The notes: generated by a model not told the origin, from the sequence alone. DNA of 64,000 bases from Bog-532 sp963732345 (GCA_963732345.1 CAVSZI010000016.1:310001-374000), one strand, 5' to 3'. Counted from the stretch's first letter, positions 52,265-61,390 are shown. Program-made: numbers and translations.

Positions 52265-53416
52265 TCATTGCGCTGGGCCGGCCATCTCGTCACTCATCTG
52301 CGCCGGCCGTGATGCGATCGGAGTGAACCTGTTGCGGGTCATGGAGCCGAGCTTCCTGGTCGCGGTGACCGGGCGCTTGGCCTCCAGCCGCCCGGCGTCC
52401 GGCCAGCGGATGTCGTAGGCCCAGCCGAGCTTCTCGAAGGCCCAGATCACGCGGGCGCTGGGGTCAAGCTGCCCCTTCAGCACGCCGTGCCGCGCGCACG
52501 TCGGGTCAGCATGGTGCAGGTTGTGCCAGGACTCACCGAACGAGGCGATGGCCAGCCAGGCCACGTTCCGCGACTTGTCCCGCACCTCGAATTCCTCACT
52601 GCCGAACGTGTGGCAGATCGAGTTGATCGACCAGGTGACGTGGTGCAGCAGCGCGATCCGGACCAGGCTGCCCCAGAAGAACGCGGTGAGCGCGCCGTAC
52701 CACGACATGGACCACAGGCCGCCGATGAGCGCCGGGAGCAGCAACGAGGTGAGAACCAGCACCGGGAACAGCCGGTGGACGCGCCGGATGCGGGCGTCGG
52801 CGAGCAGGTCGGGGATGAACTTTTCCTTCGACGTCTTGTTCGGGTCGAACAGCCATCCGACGTGGGCGAAGACGAGGCCCTTGGAGAGCGCCTTCCAGTC
52901 GTCGCCGTAGCGCCACGGTGAGTGCGGGTCGCCTTCCTTGTCGCTGTACTTGTGGTGGCGGCGGTGGTCGGCGACCCAGTTGAACACCGGGCCCTCGATG
53001 GCCAGGGTGCCGCACACCGCGAGAGCCACCCGCAGGGCGGTTTTGGCCTTGAACGAGCCGTGCGTGAAGTACCGGTGGAAGCCGACGGTGATGCCGAGCC
53101 CGGATACCCAGTAGAAGACGAGCGCGATGATCGCGTCATGCCAGCCGAGGAACCCCCAAGCCCACGCCACCGGGATGGCCGCGATCAGTGCCAGGAGCGG
53201 GACGACGACGAAGACCCCGACGAGGGCCCGCTGCCCGGTGGTCGCCTTCTCGTCGTCGAGGTCGGAACGGGGGACCCGGACAGTGGCCCTGGGGGCGGCT
53301 CCGGCTTCCCGGGCCGTGGTGGCGGCGGTCGTCAGGGTGGTGCGGGCGGCCATTGGTGGAGGCGCGAATGCCGGCCGGACGTCGGAGGGGGCTTTGGCCC
53401 TCTCGGAGGTGGTCAT
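52265..53416 (-). CDS. Membrane fatty acid (acyl-CoA) delta-9-type desaturase
   Basis: 383 residues. The three His clusters of di-iron desaturases are present: GFHRYFTHGSF, DHRRHHKYSD and WHNLHHADPT. Four membrane helices in two pairs surround them. It introduces a double bond in fatty acyl chains, tuning membrane fluidity. The ATG at 53416 has GAGGAG five bases ahead and is preferred over an ATG 12 codons earlier. First gene of the operon with the TetR gene. Confidence 0.92.
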   Translation of the reverse strand: MTTSERAKAPSDVRPAFAPPPMAARTTLTTAATTAREAGAAPRATVRVPRSDLDDEKATTGQRALVGVFVVVPLLALIAAIPVAWAWGFLGWHDAIIALVFYWVSGLGITVGFHRYFTHGSFKAKTALRVALAVCGTLAIEGPVFNWVADHRRHHKYSDKEGDPHSPWRYGDDWKALSKGLVFAHVGWLFDPNKTSKEKFIPDLLADARIRRVHRLFPVLVLTSLLLPALIGGLWSMSWYGALTAFFWGSLVRIALLHHVTWSINSICHTFGSEEFEVRDKSRNVAWLAIASFGESWHNLHHADPTCARHGVLKGQLDPSARVIWAFEKLGWAYDIRWPDAGRLEAKRPVTATRKLGSMTRNRFTPIASRPAQMSDEMAGPAQ

Positions 53417-53488
53417 CGTGCTCCTCGCTGTGGTCGGGGCGTTGTGAGTCATAGAGCGACCAAGCGTGCTTGACGCTTACGTAACCGT

Positions 53489-53508
53489 AACCTACGAAAC
53501 CGTAGGTT
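53489..53508. promoter_or_regulatory. Palindromic operator before the desaturase operon
   Basis: AACCTACG-AAAC-CGTAGGTT is a perfect 8-4-8 inverted repeat, 73 bases before the desaturase start, with a partial third half-site (TAACCGTAACC) beside it. It is the natural candidate for the TetR-family regulator encoded downstream. The rest of the 364-base space to the tRNA shows no gene. Confidence 0.75.
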
Positions 53509-53780
53509 GGACAACGCTACGGCCAAAAGTATTAAAAAAGTTCTTCCGGCCAGCCCGTGATGTGACCCGCACACGTTCGGGCGCGGGGCGGGCGGTTGGG
53601 CCCGCGCCAAAGTCAGGCACAGTTCAGCTGCCCCCGAGAGTGACGATCATGCCGGATGCCGCCCAGGCGGTAAACGAGGGCCGTGGTCCGCGATATTCGC
53701 GCCGTGCCCTGAGGGGTTGGACCCCAGCGATCTTCGATCAGTCGCCCGATGCAGGACCGGTAGAGTGTGGCGAGAGTCGA

Positions 53781-53853
53781 TCCCGGATCGTCTAGCCTGG
53801 CAGGACAGCTGACTTTGACTCAGTAAACGAAGGTTCGAATCCTTCTCCGGGAG
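53781..53853 (+). tRNA. tRNA-Gln (anticodon TTG)
   Basis: Folds as a cloverleaf: acceptor TCCCGGA with TCCGGGA, D arm GTCTAGCCTGGCAGGAC, anticodon arm GCTGA-CTTTGAC-TCAGT giving TTG at the anticodon position (reads CAA), and T arm GAAGG-TTCGAAT-CCTTC. Discriminator G; the CCA end is not encoded. The order tRNA-Gln then glmU and prs is conserved in actinomycetes, although here two gene remnants have come between. Confidence 0.95.
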
Positions 53854-53892
53854 CTGTGGAAACGTCCCCCGGAGGACCGGTCGGCCGCGGTG

Positions 53893-54210
53893 CTACAGCC
53901 GTATGGCGGCGGTCCACCCCTCGATCCAGCGATACAAGTCACCGCTTCTGAGAACGTCGATGCGAAGGCGGCCGTAGTACTCCGCCCCTACGTTCTTGTG
54001 GACAGTCTTTGGATTGTGGCGCTTGAGCGTCGTGGGGCGGAACTGCTCCCGCCTCGCGCCGGTCGTGCGCAGCCAGAATCGCTGGGCTGCGTCGGCGTCG
54101 GCGTTCTCGTGAATGTAGACGCGGAAGACCAGCCGGTCGCCCGCGATTCCAACTGTCGTGAGGAATCGCAGGAAGAGAAGGATCAGTGCCGGGTCGCTGT
54201 CCCGGCCGGC
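53893..54210 (-). pseudogene. HTH-type actinobacterial protein, C-terminal remnant
   Basis: The frame carries DPALILLFLRFLTTVGI, RLVFRVYIHENADADAAQRF, FRPTTLKRHNPKTVHKNVG, and SGDLYRWIEGWTAAIRL. This matches the C-terminal two thirds of a common actinobacterial helix-turn-helix protein whose usual N-terminal HTH (about 90 residues) is missing; upstream in frame is unrelated sequence. Function of the family is unknown. Confidence 0.65.
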
Positions 54211-54297
54211 CCGGCAGGCCGCCGGCGCGCTGCGCGAGGCGGCGAACAGCGCGCCGGCGGCGAACGGCACGCGTCCCGGACCGGCGCGCGGCTCAGC

Positions 54298-54577
54298 CTC
54301 GTGAACGAGGCGGGGGCCGAGGTTGGCGCGGCCGCCACGGACACCGGCCTGTTCGTTCTTCGGCGACGTGCCGTCAGGCCGCTACACCCTGGTGGCCTGC
54401 GGCTACCGTCCCGGCGTGGCCGCGCTGCCCGCCGGCCATGGCCACTTGCGGCAGGCCGATATCACGCTCGCCCAGCCGGAGCATGGCCAGCGTACGGGCC
54501 GGAGCCGAGGGGCTGGTCAGCGGGCGCCAGGAGCGGCCGGCTGGGTCGGCGACCTGCGCAAGCAGGCCGCCGGATAA
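54298..54577 (+). pseudogene. Carboxypeptidase-regulatory-like domain remnant with frameshift
   Basis: One frame reads LVNEAGAEVGAAATDTG and the next FFGDVPSGRYTLVACGYRPG, then HGHLRQADITLAQPEH; together they form one beta-sandwich domain of the type often attached to actinobacterial transporters or cell-wall proteins. The break lies in GGCCTGTTCG at about 54346-54355 and needs a single-base change. The N-terminal part of the parent protein is absent. Confidence 0.65.
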
Positions 54578-54668
54578 TGCGACCTGGCGGTATCCTCCCG
54601 ATGAGGGGCGCATAAACAGTCACGTCAGCCCCCGGACATATTGGCAGCAATCCGAGGAGCCCTGCGGA

Positions 54669-56123
54669 GTGAGCCCCAGCCGCCCGGCCGCCGTCATCAT
54701 TCTCGCCGCGGGCGAGGGCACGCGCATGAAATCCACGGTCCCCAAGGTGCTGCACTCGCTGTGCGGCCGCACCATGCTGGGCCATGCGATTGCGGCTGCG
54801 CGTGAACTCGCTCCCCAGCGGCTGATGGTTGTGGCCGGCCATGGCCGTGACGAGGTGACCGCGCACGTCGCCCGCGAGGCGCCGGACGCCCAAGTCGTGA
54901 TCCAGGAACGGCAGGGCGGGACCGGCCATGCCGTGCGGACGGTGATCGAGGCCGTCGGCCCGATCGAAGGCCAGGTCATCGTCACCAACGGCGACATGCC
55001 GCTGCTGCGCGCCGCCACCCTGGCCGACCTGGCCCGCGAGCACGATGCCGAGGGCAACATGGTGACGGTGCTGACCGCGAGGACCAGCGATCCGGCCGGA
55101 TACGGCCGGATCATCCGCGACGCCTCCGGTGCCATGACCGGGATCGTCGAGGAGGCGGACGCCACCGACGAGCAGCGGCTGGTCGACGAGATCAACTCCG
55201 GCTGCTACATCTTCGAGGGCGTTCTGCTGGCTGACGCGATCAAGCGGGTACCGACGACGAACGTGCTCGGCCAGGAGTACCTCACCGACGTCGTGGCGAT
55301 CCTGCGCAGCGACGGTCACCGGGTCGGCACGCGGCAGGCCGCGGACTCCTCAGAGATCCAGGGCGTCAACGACCGCGTCCAGCTCGCCCAGGCCCGGCGG
55401 ATCTACAACGACCGGCTGCTGGAGCACTGGATGCGGGCCGGGGTGACGATCATCGACCCGGCGACGACCTGGCTCGACGCGGACGTGATCCTCGAGCCTG
55501 ATACCGAGATCGGCCCGTCCACCCACCTGGAGGGCCGTACCGCGATCGCGTCCGGGGCCCGGATCGGCCCGGGCTGTGTGCTCCGCGACACCGTGGTCGG
55601 CGCGGGCGCGAGCGTGATCAGCGCTGTCTGCGAGTCCGCCGAGATCGGGCCCGGGGCCAGCGTCGGGCCCTACACCCGCCTGCGGCCCGGGACCAGGCTG
55701 GGACCCGGTACGCGGGTCGGCAGCTTCGTCGAGATGAAGAACGCCGTCGTCGGCAAGGGCTCCAAGGTGCCGCACCTGACCTACGTGGGCGACGCGGACA
55801 TCGGTTCCGGTTCGAACATCGGAGCCGCCACGGTGTTCGTCAACTACGACGGTGTGGCCAAGCACCGCACCAGCGTGGGAGATCACGTCAGGATCGGGAG
55901 CGACACCATGCTCGTCGCGCCGGTCGAGGTCGGCGATGGCGCGTACACCGCTGCCGGGTCCGTCATTACGGAGAACGTCCCCCCGGGGGCGATGGCCATC
56001 GGCCGGTCGCGGCAGCGCAACGTGCCGGGGTGGGTCGGCCGGCGCCGGCCCGGCACCTCCTCCGCGGCGGCGGCCGAGGCGGCTCACGGTAAAGAGGCAC
56101 CCAGCGAGGGAGAGACCACGTGA
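54669..56123 (+). CDS. glmU: Bifunctional N-acetylglucosamine-1-phosphate uridyltransferase / glucosamine-1-phosphate acetyltransferase
   Basis: Makes UDP-GlcNAc for peptidoglycan. 484 residues: the N-terminal nucleotidyltransferase has LAAGEGTRMKSTVPKVLHSL and NGDMPLL; the C-terminal left-handed beta-helix shows hexapeptide repeats (for example IGPGASVGPYTRLRPG), EMKNAVVGKGSKVPHLTYVG and NIGAATVFVNYDG. The GTG start follows GAGGAG. The C-terminal tail beyond residue 455 is Ala/Glu-rich. The stop overlaps the prs GTG (GTGA). Confidence 0.97.
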   Translation: MSPSRPAAVIILAAGEGTRMKSTVPKVLHSLCGRTMLGHAIAAARELAPQRLMVVAGHGRDEVTAHVAREAPDAQVVIQERQGGTGHAVRTVIEAVGPIEGQVIVTNGDMPLLRAATLADLAREHDAEGNMVTVLTARTSDPAGYGRIIRDASGAMTGIVEEADATDEQRLVDEINSGCYIFEGVLLADAIKRVPTTNVLGQEYLTDVVAILRSDGHRVGTRQAADSSEIQGVNDRVQLAQARRIYNDRLLEHWMRAGVTIIDPATTWLDADVILEPDTEIGPSTHLEGRTAIASGARIGPGCVLRDTVVGAGASVISAVCESAEIGPGASVGPYTRLRPGTRLGPGTRVGSFVEMKNAVVGKGSKVPHLTYVGDADIGSGSNIGAATVFVNYDGVAKHRTSVGDHVRIGSDTMLVAPVEVGDGAYTAAGSVITENVPPGAMAIGRSRQRNVPGWVGRRRPGTSSAAAAEAAHGKEAPSEGETT

Positions 56124-57097
56124 GCGGCATCATGGCGAACAGCGAGAAGAAGCTGATGCTCGTCTCCGGCCGGGCATTTCCCGGGCTGGCCGAGGAGGTG
56201 GCCGCGTGCCTGGGCATCGATCTGACGCCGACGAAGCTCTTCGACTTCGCCAACGGTGAGATCTTCGTCCGCTTCCTCGACTCCGTTCGTGGCTGCGATG
56301 TCTTCGTGCTGCAGAGCCACACCGCGCCGATCAACGAGTGGATCATGGAGCACCTGATCATGGTGGACGCGCTCAAGCGCGCGTCGGCCAAGCGGATCAC
56401 GGTGGTGACCCCATTCTTCGGCTACGCGCGCCAGGACAAGAAGAGCCGGGGCCGGGAGCCGATCTCGGCGCGGCTGATGGCCGACCTGTTCGCGACGGCG
56501 GGAGCGCACCGGCTGATGGCGGTTGACCTGCACACCGCGCAAATCCAGGGGTTCTTCGACGGGCCGGTGGATCACCTGTTCGCGCTGCCGATCCTCGCCG
56601 GCTACATCGAGGACAAGCTCGACCTGAGCCAGGTCACGGTGGTGGCGCCGGACGCGGGCCGGGTACGGATGTGTGAGCGCTGGACGGACCGGCTCGGCTG
56701 CCCGCTGGCCATCATCCACAAGCGCCGGGACCCGGACGTGGCCAACCAGGTCAAGATGTTGGAGGTTGTCGGCCAGGTCGCCGGCCGGACCTGCATCCTG
56801 GTGGACGACATGATCGATACGGGCGCGACGATCACGAAGGCGGCCGAGGCGCTGTTCGAGCAGGGGGCGGCCAAAGTGATCGTGATGGCCACGCACGGCG
56901 TGCTGTCCGGTCCCGCGGTCGATACTCTGAAGAATTCCCAGATCAGCGAGGTCGTGATCACGAACACGCTGCCCATCCCGGCGGACCGGCAGTTCGACAA
57001 GCTCACCGTGCTGTCGATCGCGCCGCTGATCGCCCGCGCGATCAACGAGGTGTTCAGCGACGGCTCGGTCACCAGCCTCTTCGACGGCCAGAGCTGA
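56120..57097 (+). CDS. prs: Ribose-phosphate pyrophosphokinase
   Basis: Makes PRPP from ribose 5-phosphate and ATP. 325 residues with GRAFPGLAEEVAACLG, the ATP loop PFFGYARQDKKSRGREP, VDLHTAQIQGFF and the PRPP-binding block ILVDDMIDTGATI. The GTG is coupled to glmU. A strong hairpin about 155 bases after its stop ends the operon. Confidence 0.97.
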   Translation: MSGIMANSEKKLMLVSGRAFPGLAEEVAACLGIDLTPTKLFDFANGEIFVRFLDSVRGCDVFVLQSHTAPINEWIMEHLIMVDALKRASAKRITVVTPFFGYARQDKKSRGREPISARLMADLFATAGAHRLMAVDLHTAQIQGFFDGPVDHLFALPILAGYIEDKLDLSQVTVVAPDAGRVRMCERWTDRLGCPLAIIHKRRDPDVANQVKMLEVVGQVAGRTCILVDDMIDTGATITKAAEALFEQGAAKVIVMATHGVLSGPAVDTLKNSQISEVVITNTLPIPADRQFDKLTVLSIAPLIARAINEVFSDGSVTSLFDGQS

Positions 57098-57251
57098 GCC
57101 GTCCCGGGCCGCTCAGAGCTGAACTGTCCCGGGCCACCGGAGCCCGCCTGCTCTCGGCGAACCGGGACGCGTTCGGTCCGGCAGCCAAGGGTGACCGCCG
57201 TCCTACCCGTTGACGCTCGCGGACGGTGGCCACGCTTCACCCCGCCGCTGC

Positions 57252-57297
57252 GGCTGCACCGTAACGGCCAGTGCCGTTTGGCCGCTACGGTGCAGCC
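57252..57297 (+). terminator. Hairpin downstream of prs, probable terminator
   Basis: GGCTGCACCGTA at 57252 pairs perfectly with TACGGTGCAGCC at 57286, with a further GGCC pairing inside the 22-base loop. It lies in non-coding DNA between prs and the TPR remnant. Confidence 0.65.
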
Positions 57298-58242
57298 TTC
57301 ACACACGGCACAGCGGCTGTGCCGTCCCCCCGGTCCCACCCCGCGCTACGGCCGTTCCCGGCCGCACCCCATCCACCCTGGCCGGGCGCCGCTCCCTACG
57401 ACGACCGGGCGCTGAGCTGGTACGACGAGGAGAGCGCCAGCGTGATCGCGGCGACGCGGCAGGCCGCGGACCGTGGCTTTGACGACGCGGCCTGGCAGCT
57501 GGCCGCGTCGCTATTCAGCGTGTTCAGCCGACGTGGCAACTGGGCCGACTGTGTGACGACCCATCAGGTCGCCCTGGACTGTGTCCGGCGCACACTTAAC
57601 CGGCGGGGCGAGGCGTGGATCCTGAACAACCTCGGTGAGGCCCTCGGCCAGCGGCGGGTGGGCGAGGCCATCAGCTATCTCGAGGATGCTCTGGCCATCC
57701 GCCGGGAGATCGGCGACCGCCGCGGCGAGGCGCAGGCCGCCAACAACCTCGCGAATGTGTACCTGGAACTGGGCCGTCCCCTGGAGGCGCTGGAGCCGCT
57801 GCAGCATTCCCTGGTCGTCCAGCGGGAGGCGGGCTACCGCAACGGTGAGGGCATCGCCCTGATCAACCTGGCGGAGGCCTACCTGGAGCTCGGGCGTTTC
57901 GATGAGGCGATCGAGTCGCTCGCCCAAGCGCGCCCTATCTTTGTCGACCTCGATGCCCCCCGCGGCGAAGGCTACGCGCTGCACCATCTGGGCCGGGCTC
58001 ACCTGAAGATGGGCCGCACCGGTGAGGCCCTCGGCTGCCTGCGGCGGGCCCTGTCCATCCGGCAAGGCATGGGCGACCGGCAGAACGAGGCGGCCACCCT
58101 GCGGCTGCTCGGTGAGGCCCAGCAGAGCGCCGGGGATACCGAGGCGGCCCATGATTGCTGGAACCGGGCGCTCGCCATCGTCCGCGAGCTCGGGGACGAG
58201 CGGCAGGCAGCGGAGATTGGCGCGGCCCTCGCGCATTCGTGA
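57271..58242 (+). pseudogene. C-terminal TPR region of an AfsR/SARP-type regulator, N-terminally truncated
   Basis: Homology begins around residue 41 with DDRALSWYDEESASVIAATR, the segment that follows the NB-ARC ATPase in AfsR-like proteins. About six TPR units follow (for example NNLGEALGQRRVGEAISYLE, NNLANVYLELGRPLEALEPL, LRRALSIRQGMGD). The DNA-binding, BTAD and NB-ARC parts (roughly 600 residues) are absent, and the first 40 codons overlap the prs hairpin with unrelated sequence. It could still make a TPR protein but cannot be a regulator of the original kind. Confidence 0.7.
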
Positions 58243-58450
58243 GCGCTAGCGGAGCAGCAGGCCGAGGCTTGCGCGAGGGGGATCGATCCCTATCTAAGGG
58301 GCTACATGACTGTCACCATGGCACCGCCGGGCCTGTCGGTCATACCACCATGATTGCGGGCATTGCGGCCGCTAGGCTGCTGCCGCAAAGGGGCCGGCAT
58401 ATGCCGTTCGTCCGGCCTCCCGGGGGTCACGAAAGAAGGAGACGACGATT

Positions 58451-58756
58451 ATGGGGTCAAACGAGGCGGGGAACGAGCCGCAGCCGGGACAAGGTGCGGT
58501 CCGGCCGGATGGCATGGTGGATGAGGCCAGGCCAGCGGGCATGGTGGATGAGGCCACGCCGGCCGGGATGGTGGATGAGGCCACGCCGGCCGGGATGGTC
58601 GACGAAGGGCAGTCCGCGGGGACGGCGGGCGGGGCCCAGCCGGACGGGATGGTTGACGAGGGCCAGTCGGCGGGGACGGCTGGCGGAGCCCAGCCGGACG
58701 GCATGGTCGACGAGGCCAACCCCGCCGGGATGGTCGACGAAGGCACCCAGGGTTAG
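58451..58756 (+). CDS. 101-residue acidic protein with seven GMVDE repeats
   Basis: The ATG follows AAGGAGACGACGATT. After MGSNEAGNEPQPGQG the protein is almost entirely repeats: the pentapeptide GMVDE occurs seven times, usually preceded by P-A/D, with spacers of 4-13 residues (ARPA, ATPA, GQSAGTAGGAQPD). Two spacers of 13 are identical. There is no signal peptide or membrane helix. At DNA level the repeats are near-identical, so they arose recently by unequal copying. No family recognised. It could be a structural, binding or multi-core precursor peptide; none of these is shown. It lies between the TPR remnant and rplY and is transcribed in the same direction. Confidence 0.65.
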   Translation: MGSNEAGNEPQPGQGAVRPDGMVDEARPAGMVDEATPAGMVDEATPAGMVDEGQSAGTAGGAQPDGMVDEGQSAGTAGGAQPDGMVDEANPAGMVDEGTQG

Positions 58757-59026
58757 GACAGCCCGTCCGGGCGGCTGATTGGTCCCGGGCGGCGCAGGAA
58801 GGCCTGCGCCGCCCCGGACACGGTCCGGCCCGGACATGGTCGGCGGTGCCGTCAGCTACACTTCAAGGCGCGGCCTTCATTGCCGGTGCTTCCGTCACGT
58901 GATGCTCTGCACGGGCTGCAGAAATCTCTGGCGTGTATTCACGTCAGTGCATGGCATGGCGTTCGGCCAGCACCGGGCCGTTGACGCTGCCGGACAGAAG
59001 TACCCACTGCATGAGGAGTGACGACC

Positions 59027-59677
59027 GTGCCTGAGGTCCGCATCGCCGCCGAGCCGCGCACCGAGTTCGGCAAAGGCGCCGCCCGGCGTACGCGCCGTGA
59101 GGGCCGGGTGCCCGCCGTACTGTACGGCCACGGCGCGGAGACGCGGCACGTTGTGCTGCCGGGCCACGACCTGATGCTCGCGCTGAAGACGCCGAACGTC
59201 CTGATCCGCCTCGAGGGCGTCCCCGGCGTAACCGGCCTGGCCCTGCCCAAGGCGGTCCAGCGTGACCCGATCAAGGGCTTCATCGAGCACGCGGACCTCA
59301 TCCTCGTCCGCCGTGGCGAGAAGGTCACCGTGGACATCGCGGTCCGGGTCGGTGGGGACATTGCTCCCGACGGCCTGCTTGACCAGCAAGTCGTCCAGCT
59401 CTCGGTCGAGGCCGAGGCGACCAACATCCCCGACGGGATCGACGTCGACGTCACGGGCATGGAGGTCGGCAGCTCGATTCACGCGGGCGACCTCACCCTG
59501 CCGCGCGGTACGACCCTCCAGGTCGACCCGGAAACATTGATCGTGCACGTTCTGCCCGCGCCCACCGCGGAGCAGATGGAGGCGGAGATCGGCGGTCCCG
59601 AGGCGGCCGAGGCCCAGATCCCTGAGCCGGTCGGCGAGGTCGAGTCCGGGGCGGCTGGCGAGAGCGACGCCGGCTGA
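59027..59677 (+). CDS. rplY: 50S ribosomal protein L25 / general stress protein Ctc
   Basis: 216 residues. The N-terminal L25 domain (VRIAAEPRTEFGKGAARRTR, then VPAVLYGHG) binds 5S rRNA; the C-terminal TL5-like domain holds GLLDQQVVQLSVEAEATNIP and the tail is acidic. The GTG at 59027 stands 8 bases after GAGGAG; the earlier in-frame GTG at 59018 overlaps that site and is rejected. Next gene is pth, the standard order. Confidence 0.95.
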   Translation: MPEVRIAAEPRTEFGKGAARRTRREGRVPAVLYGHGAETRHVVLPGHDLMLALKTPNVLIRLEGVPGVTGLALPKAVQRDPIKGFIEHADLILVRRGEKVTVDIAVRVGGDIAPDGLLDQQVVQLSVEAEATNIPDGIDVDVTGMEVGSSIHAGDLTLPRGTTLQVDPETLIVHVLPAPTAEQMEAEIGGPEAAEAQIPEPVGEVESGAAGESDAG

Positions 59678-59715
59678 TCCGTCAGTCCGATGCGCGGTCG
59701 GATGTGAGGCCGGCG

Positions 59716-60291
59716 ATGCCAGAGGAACGCTGGCTGGTCGTCGGGCTCGGTAACCCGGGCCCGGAATACGCCGGTACCCGGCACAACGCCGGGCACATGG
59801 TGGTCGACCTGCTCGCCAAACGGATGGGCGTCCGGTTCAAGGCGAACCGGACCCGTAACGACGTGGCCGACGGGCGGCTGGCCGGGGTGCCGGTTACGCT
59901 GGCCAAGCCGCGAACCTACATGAACGTGTCCGGCGGCCCGGTGGCGGCGATCGCCGCTTTTTACAAGATTCCCCCGGAGCGGATCGTGGTTGTCCACGAT
60001 GAGCTGGACATCCCGTTCGGAGCGGTGCGGCTCAAGCTCGGCGGCGGTGACAACGGCCATAACGGCCTTCGTTCGGTCACGCAGGCGCTCGGCACCCACG
60101 AATACCACCGCGCCCGGATCGGTATCGGCCGCCCGCCGGGCCGGATGGACGCCGCCGCGTTCGTGTTGCGCGATTTTTCGGCCGCTGAGCGCAAGGAACT
60201 GCCCCTGCTCATCGACCGGGGCGCCGACGCGGTAGAGACTCTGCTGTCGAAGGGCTTGGCCGCCGCGCAGAACACCTTCCACGCCGACTGA
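59716..60291 (+). CDS. pth: Peptidyl-tRNA hydrolase
   Basis: Recycles peptidyl-tRNA released from ribosomes. 191 residues with LVVGLGNPGPEYAGTRHNAG (catalytic His in TRHNAGH), PRTYMNVSG and HDELDIPFGAVRLKLGGGDN. The ATG at 59716 has GAGG six bases upstream; a GTG four codons before is possible. Follows rplY by 38 bases. Confidence 0.96.
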   Translation: MPEERWLVVGLGNPGPEYAGTRHNAGHMVVDLLAKRMGVRFKANRTRNDVADGRLAGVPVTLAKPRTYMNVSGGPVAAIAAFYKIPPERIVVVHDELDIPFGAVRLKLGGGDNGHNGLRSVTQALGTHEYHRARIGIGRPPGRMDAAAFVLRDFSAAERKELPLLIDRGADAVETLLSKGLAAAQNTFHAD

Positions 60292-60399
60292 GGGGGAAGC
60301 TCATCCGGCTCGGGAAGAACGGAGCGGTGCCCTGACGCTAACGTTGGCAGATTGACCACGCCCACCGGCTTCGGCCAGGAAGCATCGAGGAGCTCGCCG

Positions 60400-61332
60400 A
60401 TGGCGACGGAGGACGACCGTCTCGCCCGTGATCTTGCCGTCGAGGCGGGCCGACGCCTGGTCGCCCTGCGGGGCCACGGTGGTGAGCCGGACGAGCTCCG
60501 CAAGGCCGGCGATCGGATGTCGCATGAGTTTCTCTCCGCCGAGCTGGCCCGGCTGAGGCCGGGGGACTGGGTACTGTCCGAGGAGGCCGCCGATGACCTG
60601 GGCCGGCTGACCGCGGACCGGGTCTGGATCGTTGACCCGCTGGACGGTACCCGCGAATTCGGGGACGCAGGCCGGGAGGACTGGGCGGTGCACGTGGCCC
60701 TGTGGGAACGGGCCCCGCACGGCGGCGTCCCGCACGGCGGCGTCCCGCATGGCGAGGACCCCGCGGGCGGCCACAGTGGTCGCGGCCGCCAGAGTCCCCC
60801 GGACGGCCAGGGCGGCCTCACCGCCGGCGCGGTGGCCCTTCCGGCGCAGGAGGAGGTGCTGTCCACCGTCACCCCGCCCCCGGCCCCGTCCGCGTCCTGG
60901 CCCGCGTCCTGGCCCGCGTCCTGGCCCGGGTCCTGGCCCGGGTCCTGGCCGTCGGCACGGCCCGGAGGGCGGCTGCGCGTCGTCGTCAGCCGGAGCAGGC
61001 CCGCGCCGTTCCTGCCCCGCATGGCCGAACTTCTCGGCGCGGACCTCATCCCGCTGGGATCGGCCGGCGCCAAGGTCGCCGCCGTGCTGCGGGGCCACGC
61101 CGACGCCTATGTGCACGCTGGCGGCCAGTACGAATGGGATTCGGCCGCCCCGGTCGCGGTAGCCCGCGCGGCCGGGTTCCGCGCCTCGCGGATCGACGGC
61201 CGCGAGCTTTCGTACAATCAGCCTGACCTGTTCATGCCGGATATCCTGGTGTGTCCGCCCGCCCTCGCCGGCGCGCTGCTCGATGCGATCAGGTCCGCCC
61301 AGTCCGGCGAGACCAGCGGCAGTCAACGATGA
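60400..61332 (+). CDS. cysQ: 3'-phosphoadenosine 5'-phosphate (PAP) phosphatase / inositol monophosphatase family
   Basis: 310 residues. Metal-site motifs: SEEAADD (near residue 60) and WIVDPLDGTREFG, and the later EWDSAAPVAVARAAGF. Removes the 3' phosphate of PAP or PAPS in sulfate assimilation. The centre contains a low-complexity insert: HGGVPHGGVPHGE, then after about 60 residues a tandem Trp-Pro run (ASWPASWPASWPGSWPGSWP) that is not in the family. Start: ATG with GAGGAG eight bases ahead. It precedes cysD-cysN, so the operon handles activation and recycling of sulfate. Confidence 0.88.
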   Translation: MATEDDRLARDLAVEAGRRLVALRGHGGEPDELRKAGDRMSHEFLSAELARLRPGDWVLSEEAADDLGRLTADRVWIVDPLDGTREFGDAGREDWAVHVALWERAPHGGVPHGGVPHGEDPAGGHSGRGRQSPPDGQGGLTAGAVALPAQEEVLSTVTPPPAPSASWPASWPASWPGSWPGSWPSARPGGRLRVVVSRSRPAPFLPRMAELLGADLIPLGSAGAKVAAVLRGHADAYVHAGGQYEWDSAAPVAVARAAGFRASRIDGRELSYNQPDLFMPDILVCPPALAGALLDAIRSAQSGETSGSQR

Positions 61333-61390
61333 CGGCCTCGGCGGCGGCCCCAGCCCGCCGGACACAATCCCTGTCCCCGACGCCTTCTGG

